Shown here: positions 1 through 7,463 of the stretch, piece after piece
Position numbering within the stretch: position 1 is the stretch's first letter
How the letters are laid out: each line of letters opens with the position of its first letter
DNA from: an uncultured Gemmatimonadota bacterium
Lineage (GTDB): Bacteria > Gemmatimonadota > Gemmatimonadetes > Gemmatimonadales > Gemmatimonadaceae
DNA: 60,029 bases
Assembly: GCA_902825965.1 (NCBI GenBank)
Contig: CADEDA010000016.1
Location: forward strand, 14,607 to 74,635
Reading direction: 5' to 3'
Position numbers and translations under genes: made by a program
The notes under the pieces: model-generated
Told to the model about the DNA's origin: nothing
Seen by the model: only the letters and a program-made list of their open reading frames with translations
The model's database searches: none

Positions 1-10
1 CCTAGCAGCT

Positions 11-1834
11 GTGAGGTCGCAACGCCTCAGCGAAGACGGCTACGCCCTCCCTTTGGAGCTTCAGATACTTCGCGACTGTGCGCTCGACGAAACCGATCCG
101 AAGCGGCGCGCAGATCTATGGCGCGACGGGATTCGGCTGTCCAGTCGGGGTGCGCCGTCCGCTGAGCGGGCTCTCGAATGGGCAGACTTTGCGATCGACT
201 GTTTTCAGGATCAGCTGTCTGACATGCCGTTCGCTGACAAGATCGGCCAGTTGCGTGCGTCCATGAGTGCGCTGGACGAGTTCATCCCCAAGGAGGCGGA
301 CCTCGGAACGACCAGTTCTCTGCTCACCAAGAAGGCCGGCGTGCTTCGGCACCTTAGCATTTCCGAGGATCGGGAGGTACGGCGGCGAACGCTCGCCAAA
401 GCCGGGCGCTGTGCATCTCTTGGGGTGGCAAAGCACCGCTCTCCCGGTAGCGTCCTTGAGCTCGCCCTCGTTACGTGGGCCGCCGGGCGCGCTGCGAACA
501 ACGAGAAGGTTTACGCCGAAAGCCTACAAGCGACAGAGTCGCTTCTGTCGGACGACATCCTCGCCGGCAGCGAAGTCGCGGCACTAACCACCGTAAGATT
601 CTACCGATTCACGTACCAAGCGCCGAAGGCGTGCCAGGCATTCATGGCGCTGCTACCCAGCGTTCGCAATACACGGCGCCTTCTGCGTGAAGCCCCAGTC
701 TTTGCCGAAGCCGTTGCCAGCATGGCGCTATCGGGCTTTCCGGAAGACGTTGTTTCCCCCTATCTCAGTTCAGCGATACATCTGTTGGAGCGTGGACTGG
801 CAGCCGGCTATACCATGTCACGACTTGTTGTGGCACTTGCATACCTCCACGCGATTCGAGACGGCGAGACCGAAGGTCGGACGGCGCTCACGGCGCTCTA
901 CCGAGACAGCAGCCTTGAATGGAACGCGGTGCTCTCACTTGCCTCCAACGCTTCCACAAGAGACTTCCCGGCACAGGCGTTTGCCCTCGGAATAGAGAGC
1001 TCGTCCGTTCTGACCCGCCTCGGAACGTTCGCGGCGAAGTTTGGTAGGGATGACTCGCTCGCTGAAGCCTTGTACCGTGCAGCGGAGCGAGTTGACAAGA
1101 AGGACCCGGTCGCCCTCACCAACCTTGCACGCCTGCTTATCCGCAAGGGCGCGCCGGAAGCACGGAGCGAGGCAGCGCGCCTCCTGCAGCGTGCGCAGAA
1201 CTTCGCTGACCAGCGCTTTCATTGGTGGCGGGATGTACTCCGCACTTTGCATGATAGAGACACCACAGTTGCTCACCATGTGCAACGCGACGAAGCGCCG
1301 ACTCGTTCAGAGAGCGCACTAACGTCGATCGACAGTGTCCTCCAACTATACCGAGAAGCAGCCGCCGACGAGGATCATCAACGTCGCGGATATCTGCTGG
1401 AGCATATTCTCATGGCTCTCGCAACCCTGAGCGGACTGAAGGTCGTGCCGTCATATCGTTTGGTTCGTCCACTGGTTAACAAGGTCCACCAGCTAGATGG
1501 ATGGTTTGAACACGAACGGAACAGCTACCGCTGCGAATGCAAGTGGCGAGACGATCCTGTGGGTTACAACGATATCGTGGCCTTTGCGGACAAGATCGAC
1601 GCTGCTGGCGTCTCGGCACTCCTCGTTTCGATCAATGGCTTCGATGACCGCGCACTCGCCAAGGCGAACGAGCTGCGTGGCCGCATCGCCTTTCTCTTCG
1701 TAGACGGCAACGACTTACTCCACGCACTTGAAGGCCGGGTGTCATTCTCTGAGCTGATGTCCATCAAGCGGGCGTACTTCGACTCCCGTTCCAAAGTCTA
1801 TCATCCTGTCACCCCTGTCATGGAATCGGACTGA
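11..1834 (+). CDS. Helical-repeat protein with C-terminal PD-(D/E)XK nuclease-like domain
   Basis: The first 480 or so residues are helical and Leu/Ala-rich, with TPR-like stretches (for example around residues 355-400). The last 115 residues look like a Mrr/restriction-endonuclease-like fold: Asp496 in QLDGWF, then Glu509-Cys-Lys511 in the strand CECKW, followed by a polar helix and a hydrophobic strand (ALLVSING). This D...ExK arrangement is the PD-(D/E)XK catalytic signature. I infer a DNA-cleaving effector with a repeat-built sensor or scaffold half, probably a defence protein. The GTG start is uncertain because no in-frame stop lies between it and the left edge, so the gene may be 5'-partial. 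It stands alone, with 321 bases before the next gene. Base composition is less GC-rich than the genes beyond 12 kb. Domain call moderate, function inferred. Confidence 0.7.
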   Translation: MRSQRLSEDGYALPLELQILRDCALDETDPKRRADLWRDGIRLSSRGAPSAERALEWADFAIDCFQDQLSDMPFADKIGQLRASMSALDEFIPKEADLGTTSSLLTKKAGVLRHLSISEDREVRRRTLAKAGRCASLGVAKHRSPGSVLELALVTWAAGRAANNEKVYAESLQATESLLSDDILAGSEVAALTTVRFYRFTYQAPKACQAFMALLPSVRNTRRLLREAPVFAEAVASMALSGFPEDVVSPYLSSAIHLLERGLAAGYTMSRLVVALAYLHAIRDGETEGRTALTALYRDSSLEWNAVLSLASNASTRDFPAQAFALGIESSSVLTRLGTFAAKFGRDDSLAEALYRAAERVDKKDPVALTNLARLLIRKGAPEARSEAARLLQRAQNFADQRFHWWRDVLRTLHDRDTTVAHHVQRDEAPTRSESALTSIDSVLQLYREAAADEDHQRRGYLLEHILMALATLSGLKVVPSYRLVRPLVNKVHQLDGWFEHERNSYRCECKWRDDPVGYNDIVAFADKIDAAGVSALLVSINGFDDRALAKANELRGRIAFLFVDGNDLLHALEGRVSFSELMSIKRAYFDSRSKVYHPVTPVMESD

Positions 1835-2155
1835 GAGCAGCCACCCTCCGGGCGTCCCGCGTGGCATTGAGCTGGCTCGCGACCTTTTTGGTTTGCAGCG
1901 ACGGCGCTGCTGCTGCTTTCTACCGGCTTACGCGCAACGTGTGCTTTGCGGAGAGACGTCAGGGATTTTTGTACTCTGAGTCTGCACGATGTCGTTTTGT
2001 ATTCGCGGCACTCCCGCTTGCTGCCGATTGGATGCTCCCTGACTTGGCAATCACCTTGGACCGGAATGGACGGGCCCTATGACGGCGCCCGGAGATTTCC
2101 TACTACCGAGATAGGTTGACACTGGAAGGGTCGAACCCGATAACTCCGCGCAACA
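1835..2155. other. Intergenic, no gene recognised
   Basis: An open frame of 73 codons (1861-2082) has no ribosome binding site and no recognisable protein character, so I do not call it. The only feature I can support is the promoter-like pair at its right end. Confidence 0.5.
2116..2144 (+). promoter_or_regulatory. Sigma-70-like promoter for the CoiA-like gene
   Basis: TTGACA (2116-2121) is a perfect -35 consensus. It is followed after 17 bases by GATAAC (2139-2144), which matches four of six -10 positions. Transcription would begin near 2150-2152, so an ATG at 2156 would be almost leaderless. The in-frame ATG at 2183 would leave a roughly 30-base leader. Confidence 0.5.
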
Positions 2156-3256
2156 ATGCCTCTTCGCGCCATCATCGCAGGCATGAATGCCTTCGCATTC
2201 GATCAGAGTCCGCACGAGTGGCGCGCACTCCAGCGTCGATTACGCGACGACCGTTCTATCGGGCGTCTGCCCTGTTGTGACGCTGAGGTAGTTGCGAAGA
2301 CCAGCAAGCTGGGTACCCAGTTCTTCGCCCATTACCGCAAGCGCGCGTGTGACGCGTCACGCGAGACCGAAACGCACTTGAACGCCAAGCGCGCGGTATA
2401 CGATGGATGCATTGACGCAGGCTGGAGTGCGCTCACCGAAGCTGTAGGTCCGGACAGTGCCTGGCGAGCGGACGTGCTAGCGTCGCGAGAACTGGCCCAG
2501 GTAGCATTCGAGATCCAGTGGAGTCGTCAGTCCGAGGCGACCACTCGCGAGCGGCAGCGTGGGTTTGCTCGACATCAGGTGCGCTGCTGCTGGCTCTTCC
2601 GGCGCCTTCCGTTTGCCGCCGCCGTGGAGCGGGTTCCCGCCTTCAAGCTCATTGAGGTGTCTGGGCAAAGCCTGCCGGTCGTTGACCTCGGAGCGCGCAC
2701 GCACTCGCTCCGCGAGTTTGCACGCTTGATGCTGGAAGAGCGCGTCAAGTTCGCTGTGGCTGTCAGCGTTCGAGTCGAGCCCGTGCGCCTCCGCATGCTG
2801 CGCGACCACTGTCCTCACTGCTCCGCGACGGTACATTTTGCGGACGCTAGTCTGCCACCTCTCGTTTCACTCTGCGGCCTTTCGCTGGCGCAGGTGAAGG
2901 AGTGCGTCGACGTTCAGCGAGTGCACAATGATTGGGGACGCCAGTTGCGGTCGCTCTACGCGGAGGACTTTGAAGACGTTCCGGTCCAGAGCGGCCTGAT
3001 CTCTGCTCTCGTGCGACGATCCCCTCCGGGAGAGACGTTCAAGACTGCGATAGGACGAAGCGGCTTCTGCCCCTCATGCTTGAAGGTCGTTCCCTTCACT
3101 GCGGCGAGCGCTCAACTCCCCGTTACCGCTGAACTACAGGCACCCCTTCAAGCGCCCCAGTGGCCGAAGACGCCGTTTCCGCATTGGTGCGTGGGCGACA
3201 ACGGCACGTACTGCTCGACCGCGGGACTGGATGTCGTGACTCCCCGCTTGACCTAG
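2156..3256 (+). CDS. CoiA-like nuclease-domain protein
   Basis: This 366-residue protein resembles the competence protein CoiA-like family. Near residues 55-80 a stretch HYRKRACD...ETETHLNAK matches the family's His/Lys-rich lead-in. It is followed by the nuclease core: Asp106 in RADVL, then Glu119-Ile-Gln121 in AFEIQWS, where Gln takes the usual Lys place as in CoiA. Next comes a segment containing RHQVRCCWLFR, the family's R...W(l/f)f element. Two later CxxC pairs (CPHC, CPSC) suggest a zinc-bound insert or tail. CoiA proteins act on incoming single-stranded DNA in transformable bacteria, but many distant members sit in mobile or defence regions, as here. The start is open: ATG 2156 lies at the predicted transcription start, and ATG 2183 (MNAFAF) is a good alternative. 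It is monocistronic. Family call moderately sure; role unknown. Confidence 0.7.
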   Translation: MPLRAIIAGMNAFAFDQSPHEWRALQRRLRDDRSIGRLPCCDAEVVAKTSKLGTQFFAHYRKRACDASRETETHLNAKRAVYDGCIDAGWSALTEAVGPDSAWRADVLASRELAQVAFEIQWSRQSEATTRERQRGFARHQVRCCWLFRRLPFAAAVERVPAFKLIEVSGQSLPVVDLGARTHSLREFARLMLEERVKFAVAVSVRVEPVRLRMLRDHCPHCSATVHFADASLPPLVSLCGLSLAQVKECVDVQRVHNDWGRQLRSLYAEDFEDVPVQSGLISALVRRSPPGETFKTAIGRSGFCPSCLKVVPFTAASAQLPVTAELQAPLQAPQWPKTPFPHWCVGDNGTYCSTAGLDVVTPRLT

Positions 3257-4211
3257 CGGAGGTTGGCGCTCATGGCCAGTTTGGCTGGCGGCTTGGAGTT
3301 CGATGAGTCGACCACAGCACAGCCTGATCTTTGGGGTCTCGAGTCATCAACTGCACCGACCGGCTGTGCGTTCGTCACCGCGCTCGGCGGGCGTGAACGT
3401 GGCCGCGAGACGAGCCCGCCGAACAGCACAACGTGCTGTCCGAGGAGCTGGCGGCATCTCTCCCGGTGTCCGACGCGAAGCGGTACACCGGCGCGTGTGT
3501 TGCCAGACGACGTGCTCAGGCCGGCGCGCAGCTTGATGTGGTCGTTCTGAACAGGTCGTCGCGCATGTGGGCGCGCGACGGGGCGTGTGCAACGTGCGTC
3601 GGGTGGCGGTTGCGGGTCGGGCGAGGAGGTGGTGGTGACGTGGCGACGGTTTGCGCAGAGGTTGGCGGTGGAGCGGACGAGCCACCGGCGTGATGGCCGG
3701 ATCGCGTCGAAGAACTCGCACGGCAACGACCCGTTCCCGCCGCGCGATGGTTGCAAGAGTGGTGCTTTCACATCAACTCGAATGGACGGGCGATCGCTAT
3801 GGTGGGAGCACCGGTGACGCTTCCTCCGATGAAGGAGGTGCTCGTGGTGTCGCACCAGGTGTCGCACCAGGTGTTGCGGCAGTCGGCGATCGCGCTGCCG
3901 CGGGTGATTGCGGCGTGTGGAGCGGCGTTGGCGACGTGGAGTGAGCGGCCGAGGATGAGGCGGCGGAGATGTTCGAGACTGGCGTAGACGACTGGACTGG
4001 CCTCGAAGTCGCTACGGGCACCGTTGTAAGTCGGGGGGATTGACCATGCGCACCGGCCCATCGCCCGCTGCACGAGCACCATCAGTGGCCGTTTTTGCCG
4101 ACAGTGCGGTGTGGTGATGGGCTTGCGGCGAACTCGTCCGGGCGGAGAATTGCAGCGACTACCTAGACTGGCAGCGTCCCAACGGTGCTACGCAGGTCAA
4201 GCCAATACACG
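3257..4211. other. Long non-coding or decayed stretch
   Basis: In these 955 bases every frame is short, lacks a convincing start, and shows no domain. A frame at 3433-3693 contains RDGACATC, faintly like the start of an HNH nuclease, but none of the required histidines follow. The stretch also carries a small 12-base tandem repeat. It is probably decayed accessory DNA or the remnant of an insertion beside the integron cassette. Confidence 0.45.
3846..3881 (+). repeat. 12-bp tandem repeat, 3 units
   Basis: GGTGTCGCACCA occurs twice in succession (3846-3857, 3858-3869), followed by a diverged third unit GGTGTTGCGGCA. Too few and too short for a CRISPR; it lies in the gene-free stretch. Confidence 0.7.
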
Positions 4212-5414
4212 TTAGCTGGACGACCACCATTCTCTCCGCCATGAAATGAAGCTGATTACGAGCACCCAACAGTCGGAGATTCGCGGCGCGGTGGGCGCGA
4301 AGTTCGCGATGATTGCGCCCGTCCTCGAGGCGATGCTCCACTCCCTGCCGTTGGACCGAACCGCTCGCCTCGGCGGCGCCGAGAAGATCACCTTGCACGA
4401 CTTGGCGCGAGAGCTCCGGCAAGGGAGCGGCGACGCGGGAATCTGCTTTGAGTACGCAGTGCACGAGGCTATCGCGTCACGAAGTCCACTCATCCATGAA
4501 CTTGCAAGCGATGTGCTCGGCAGGTTCTGCAACATCAAGGCCGAGGCGGCATCGATTCTCTTTGGACCGGAGAAGGACGGACGCATCCCTATCCTTGAGA
4601 GCGTTCAGGACGCGCTTACGGAGGATTCGATCGTCTTCGTGGGTAACCGGGGACGCCCGCCGAAGCTGCGCCGATACATCCCACAGATCGTGAACGCGTT
4701 CCGTCGTGCCGAGGAGAGGAATCGTCTTCCGCGTAGCATCAGTGGCCTCTGGAAGGCAGACCTGTTTCTTGGAAGCGCGGATCAGGACGTCTGGGTCGGA
4801 ACAACAGTGAAGATCAAAGGAAACGCACTAGACGGCGCAAAGGGCCTGCGCGTCGGCATCTACCCGCAGGAGAACGCGCGCGATCGACCGCGCCTCGATA
4901 GCAACTTGAACCTTGTGCGCCTTCCGCTTCCGTACGACGGCGCATTCATGGAGCTGTTTTACAAGGCATTCTTTCTTACGCGAGCCTTTATGAAGGCTGA
5001 CGCAAGCATCCCCCGCGAAGTCGACCTTCCGGACGCGGAGGATCGCATGATCACCAAGGAGCTCGCGAGTCGCCGGGATTTCCCCGTTCTAGAAGTGATT
5101 GAGTCACTCAGCATCATGGCACAGGACGGGTTGCTTGACACCTCGGGGGTACTATCGGTCAAGCCCTCTGCTACGCTGTCGACCGAGCAAGGCTTGCAGA
5201 CACAGGCCGAACTCGACCTCTCAGCGGACTCCGTGTCTCTCACGCCATCGTCTTACATCGCAAAACCCTAGATGGGAGCACCGCCAGCTAACGGCAGTTG
5301 GTGACCGACGGCCGGTCGAGCGAAGCAGGTGGGCCGCCGCGCCTTGTCGTACCTTTCAGTACGGCGCGGCCGCCCACCTGCATTTCATGGAAGCGGCCGC
5401 GGCACAACTTGACG
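4212..5414 (+). mobile_element. Integron-type gene cassette (one gene plus attC)
   Basis: The unit begins at a G/TTAGCTGG core (4211-4219) and ends at the G/TTAGGC core of an attC site (5414-5420). The first bases, CGTTAGCTGG at 4210-4219, are the exact reverse complement of CCAGCTAACG at 5284-5293, the inverse core of the attC. That is what a free circular cassette predicts, since the two halves come from the same attC. One gene fills it, starting 34 bases in and ending 12 bases before CCAGCTAACG, with no room for its own promoter; both are cassette hallmarks. No integron integrase and no second complete attC are visible, so it is either a lone cassette inserted at a secondary site or the edge of a larger array. 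Inference from structure, strongly supported by base pairing. Confidence 0.72.
4246..5271 (+). CDS. Cassette-borne protein of unknown function
   Basis: I do not recognise this 341-residue protein. It is soluble, with no signal peptide or membrane segment. The N-terminal 90 residues are helical (including FEYAVHEAIASRSP). The middle has RRYIPQIVNAFRR, then LWKADLFLG followed after a short loop by DVWVGTTVKIKG. A buried Asp followed by a strand ending in Lys is the outline of a PD-(D/E)XK nuclease, although Thr/Val stands where the family has Glu. The last 50 residues are Ser/Thr-rich and probably disordered. ATG 4246 is chosen because the ATG at 4241 meets a stop after two codons. Being the only gene in an integron cassette, it is very likely an adaptive trait, possibly defence. 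Nuclease assignment is a guess; that the gene is real is fairly sure. Confidence 0.75.
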   Translation: MKLITSTQQSEIRGAVGAKFAMIAPVLEAMLHSLPLDRTARLGGAEKITLHDLARELRQGSGDAGICFEYAVHEAIASRSPLIHELASDVLGRFCNIKAEAASILFGPEKDGRIPILESVQDALTEDSIVFVGNRGRPPKLRRYIPQIVNAFRRAEERNRLPRSISGLWKADLFLGSADQDVWVGTTVKIKGNALDGAKGLRVGIYPQENARDRPRLDSNLNLVRLPLPYDGAFMELFYKAFFLTRAFMKADASIPREVDLPDAEDRMITKELASRRDFPVLEVIESLSIMAQDGLLDTSGVLSVKPSATLSTEQGLQTQAELDLSADSVSLTPSSYIAKP

Positions 5415-5420
5415 TTAGGC
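5286..5420 (+). other. attC recombination site (59-base-element type)
   Basis: The 135-bp site has all attC parts. R'' is AGCTAAC (5286-5292) and R' is GTTAGGC (5414-5420). L'' is GTTGGTG (5297-5303) and L' is CACAAC (5403-5408); these pair fully except for one bulged G in L'', the extrahelical base expected for strand choice. Unpaired spacers GGCA and TTGAC lie between the boxes. The interior is a long imperfect palindrome: GCAGGTGGGC pairs with GCCCACCTGC and GCCGCGCC with GGCGCGGC, closing on a loop near 5369-5375. Length fits the known 57-141 bp range. Confidence 0.75.
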
Positions 5421-5426
5421 TGACCG

Positions 5427-5453
5427 GAGTCAGATGGTCATCGCAACACCTCC
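5427..5453 (+). repeat. IS30-family left inverted repeat
   Basis: Starts GAGTCAG and contains CGCAACACCT; matches the right end as inverse complement at 21 of 27 bases. The first ATG of the transposase frame (5434) lies inside it. Confidence 0.8.
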
Positions 5454-5478
5454 CATCTTTCAGGAGTTGGAGGTGTGC

Positions 5479-6636
5479 ATGGACCCGAGAACGACCACGC
5501 CGCGCGGTTACACCTGGGAACAGCGCGCGCTCCTCTGGAAGTGGCACCGCGAGGGCGTGTCCCGGCGCACGATCGCGCGCCGGCTCGGCAAGCGGCCTGG
5601 CTCGGTGCACGACGTCATCCGGAACGCCGGCGGGATCGCGCCGCAGCCGCGCGCGCGGTCGCCGTATCGCCTCTCGCTCGAGGACCGCGAGCTGATCGCC
5701 CGCGGTCTCGCGCGGGACGAGTCGTTCCGCCAGATCGCGCGCTGGGTCGGCTGCGCGCCGTCGACGATCAGTCGCGAGGTCGCAGCGCACGGCGGGCGGG
5801 CCGGCGATGCCGCGATGCGGGCCGACATCGCGTCGTGGGCGGCGGCGCGCCGCCCCAAGACCGGTCGGCTCGCGCTCCACGGGCCGCTGTGGCGTCGCGT
5901 CGCGCACTGGCTAGGCAAGCAGTGGTCCCCGCGCCAGATTAGCGCGCGACTTCGCGCGGACCATCCGCATCAGCCCGAGTACCACGTGTCGCACGAGACG
6001 ATCTACCGCTCGCTCTACATTCAGTCGCGCAATGTCCTCAAGCGGGAGCTCACGCAGGAGCTCCGGCGTCGACGCCGCGTGCGCGTGGCGCGCACGGCGA
6101 CGCGGTGGGGGCAGGGCCGTGGGCAGATCGTCGACGCGATCCCGATCGCGCAGCGGCCGCCCGAGGTGGCCGATCGTGCCGTGCCCGGCCACTGGGAGGG
6201 TGATCTCATCGCCGACCGCGGCAACAGTCACATCGCGACGCTCGTCGAGCGCACGACGCGCTTCGTGATTCTGGTGAACGTGCCGAGCAAGGAGACGACG
6301 GCCGTGATCCCCGCACTTATCCGCCAGATCACGCGGTTGCCGACGCACCTCAAGCGCTCGCTCACGTGGGACCGCGGCACCGAGCTCGCGCACCATCGCG
6401 TCTTCTCGGTCGCGACCGGCGTGCAGGTCTACTTCTGCGATCCGCAGAGCCCCTGGCAGCGCGGCTCGAACGAGAACACGAACGGCCTGCTCCGGCAGTA
6501 CTTCCCTCGGAGCGCGGACCTCTCCACCTTCACACAACGGCAGCTCGACGCCGTCGCCGACCGCCTCAACGGTCGGCCCCGCGAGACCCTCGGCTGGCGG
6601 ACGCCCGCCGAGATGATTCAGCAGGTGTTGCGTTGA
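5479..6636 (+). CDS. IS30-family transposase
   Basis: This 385-residue DDE transposase moves the surrounding insertion sequence. The N-terminal half has two helix-turn-helix segments: WHREGVSRRTIARRLGKRPG, and SFRQIARWVGCAPSTISREV, the family's DNA-binding signature. The catalytic core shows the IS30 triad: Asp in HWEGDLI, Asp in LTWDRGTE, and Glu in GSNENTNG, followed by LNGRPRETLGW near the end. The start is set at ATG 5479 because GGAGTTGGAGG stands just before it, and the length then equals the usual 380-390 residues; the in-frame ATG at 5434 lies in the inverted repeat with no ribosome site. The frame is intact, so the element may still be active. Confidence 0.92.
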   Translation: MDPRTTTPRGYTWEQRALLWKWHREGVSRRTIARRLGKRPGSVHDVIRNAGGIAPQPRARSPYRLSLEDRELIARGLARDESFRQIARWVGCAPSTISREVAAHGGRAGDAAMRADIASWAAARRPKTGRLALHGPLWRRVAHWLGKQWSPRQISARLRADHPHQPEYHVSHETIYRSLYIQSRNVLKRELTQELRRRRRVRVARTATRWGQGRGQIVDAIPIAQRPPEVADRAVPGHWEGDLIADRGNSHIATLVERTTRFVILVNVPSKETTAVIPALIRQITRLPTHLKRSLTWDRGTELAHHRVFSVATGVQVYFCDPQSPWQRGSNENTNGLLRQYFPRSADLSTFTQRQLDAVADRLNGRPRETLGWRTPAEMIQQVLR

Positions 6637-6647
6637 ATACCTGATTC
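6621..6647 (-). repeat. IS30-family right inverted repeat
   Basis: Inverse complement of the left end with six mismatches; the transposase stop codon lies inside it, as is usual for this family. Confidence 0.8.
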
Positions 6648-6812
6648 TACCCCACCGCCGGCTCTTGAGTACGATCGGAGACATTGTGGGTCTTGCCACG
6701 CCCATCGGCAGCCACGTGAAGCTAGAATTCACCTGCAGCCGGGCTCTCCAACCGCCGCACCGCGAACCCTGCACCTCCTCTTCAGTTCCACACCTGCACC
6801 GCCCCGCCTCCT

Positions 6813-7463
6813 GTGAGCCTTGTCAAGTCCAAACAGCGCGTCGCCGACCACGGGGAGGTTTTCACCCCCGCGTGGATGGTCGAGGCGATGCTCGACTTGG
6901 TCAAGGACGAGTCCGAGCGCATTGACTCGCGCTTTCTCGAGCCTGCCTGCGGGAGCGGCAACTTCCTGGTCCAGGTGCTCCGGCGCAAGCTTGCGGCCGT
7001 GGAGCGCAAGTTCGGAAGGTCCGACTTCGAGCGGCGGCACTATGCCCTGTTCGGGCTGATGTGCATCTACGGCATCGAGCTCTTGGCAGACAACATTGCC
7101 GAGTGCCGCACGAATATGCTGGAGGTTCTGGCCGAGTACTTGGGGCTCGAAGGGTCCGACGACCTGTTCCGTGCCGCGTTTCACGTGCTCTCGGTGAACC
7201 TCGTGCACGGCGATGCGTTGACGATGCGTACGAGCGGTGGCGCGCCCATCAGGTTTGCAGAGTGGGGCTACCTCGGCAAGGGCAAGTTCCAACGGCGCGA
7301 TTTCCGCTTGGACGTTCTCACCCAGTCCTCGGCGTTTAGCGAGGAGGGCTCGTTGTTTGCACATCTGGGCAAACACGAGTTGTTCGTACCGCTCACGACG
7401 TACCCGCCGATGACGGCGAGCGAGTTGGCAGTGATGGGTAACGGGCAGAAGGCGACCGTATGA
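6813..7463 (+). CDS. DNA methylase-like SAM-binding subunit, no catalytic NPPY
   Basis: A 216-residue protein like the front half of an N6-adenine DNA methylase. It begins with SKQRVADHGEVFTP, the lead-in of these enzymes. A perfect SAM-binding motif I follows (FLEPACGSGNFL), then YGIELLADNIAECR and VHGDAL, the element that normally precedes motif IV. There the similarity stops: no (N/D)PPY is present and the protein ends after a short tail. It may be the SAM-binding or scaffolding partner of the next gene's product. GTG start 6813 is supported by the match to the family N-terminus. The stop overlaps the next start as ATGA, so the two are translationally coupled. Methylase relationship sure; role as non-catalytic partner inferred. 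Confidence 0.82.
   Translation: MSLVKSKQRVADHGEVFTPAWMVEAMLDLVKDESERIDSRFLEPACGSGNFLVQVLRRKLAAVERKFGRSDFERRHYALFGLMCIYGIELLADNIAECRTNMLEVLAEYLGLEGSDDLFRAAFHVLSVNLVHGDALTMRTSGGAPIRFAEWGYLGKGKFQRRDFRLDVLTQSSAFSEEGSLFAHLGKHELFVPLTTYPPMTASELAVMGNGQKATV

Larger units (their letters stand above)
5427..6647 (+). mobile_element. IS30-family insertion sequence, complete
   Basis: A 1221-bp element with imperfect terminal inverted repeats of 27 bp, IRL 5427-5453 and IRR 6621-6647, matching at 21 of 27 positions and sharing the block CGCAACACCT. It encodes one intact transposase. If the ends are moved out by one base each (5426, 6648), a 3-bp direct repeat ACC (5423-5425 and 6649-6651) flanks it, as expected for IS30-type target duplication. 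It lies only six bases beyond the core of the attC site. Confidence 0.85.

Noticed and set aside
1861-2082. A 73-codon frame between the first two genes
   Set aside because: No ribosome site, no similarity, ordinary chance length.
3433-3693. Possible HNH nuclease fragment (RDGACATC)
   Set aside because: None of the His/Asn residues of the HNH fold follow; probably chance.
3846-3881. CRISPR-like array
   Set aside because: Units are 12 bases, contiguous, no spacers, only three copies.
4140-4217. A second full attC before the cassette
   Set aside because: Only the GTTAGCT core is convincing; I found no matching R''/L'' pair upstream.
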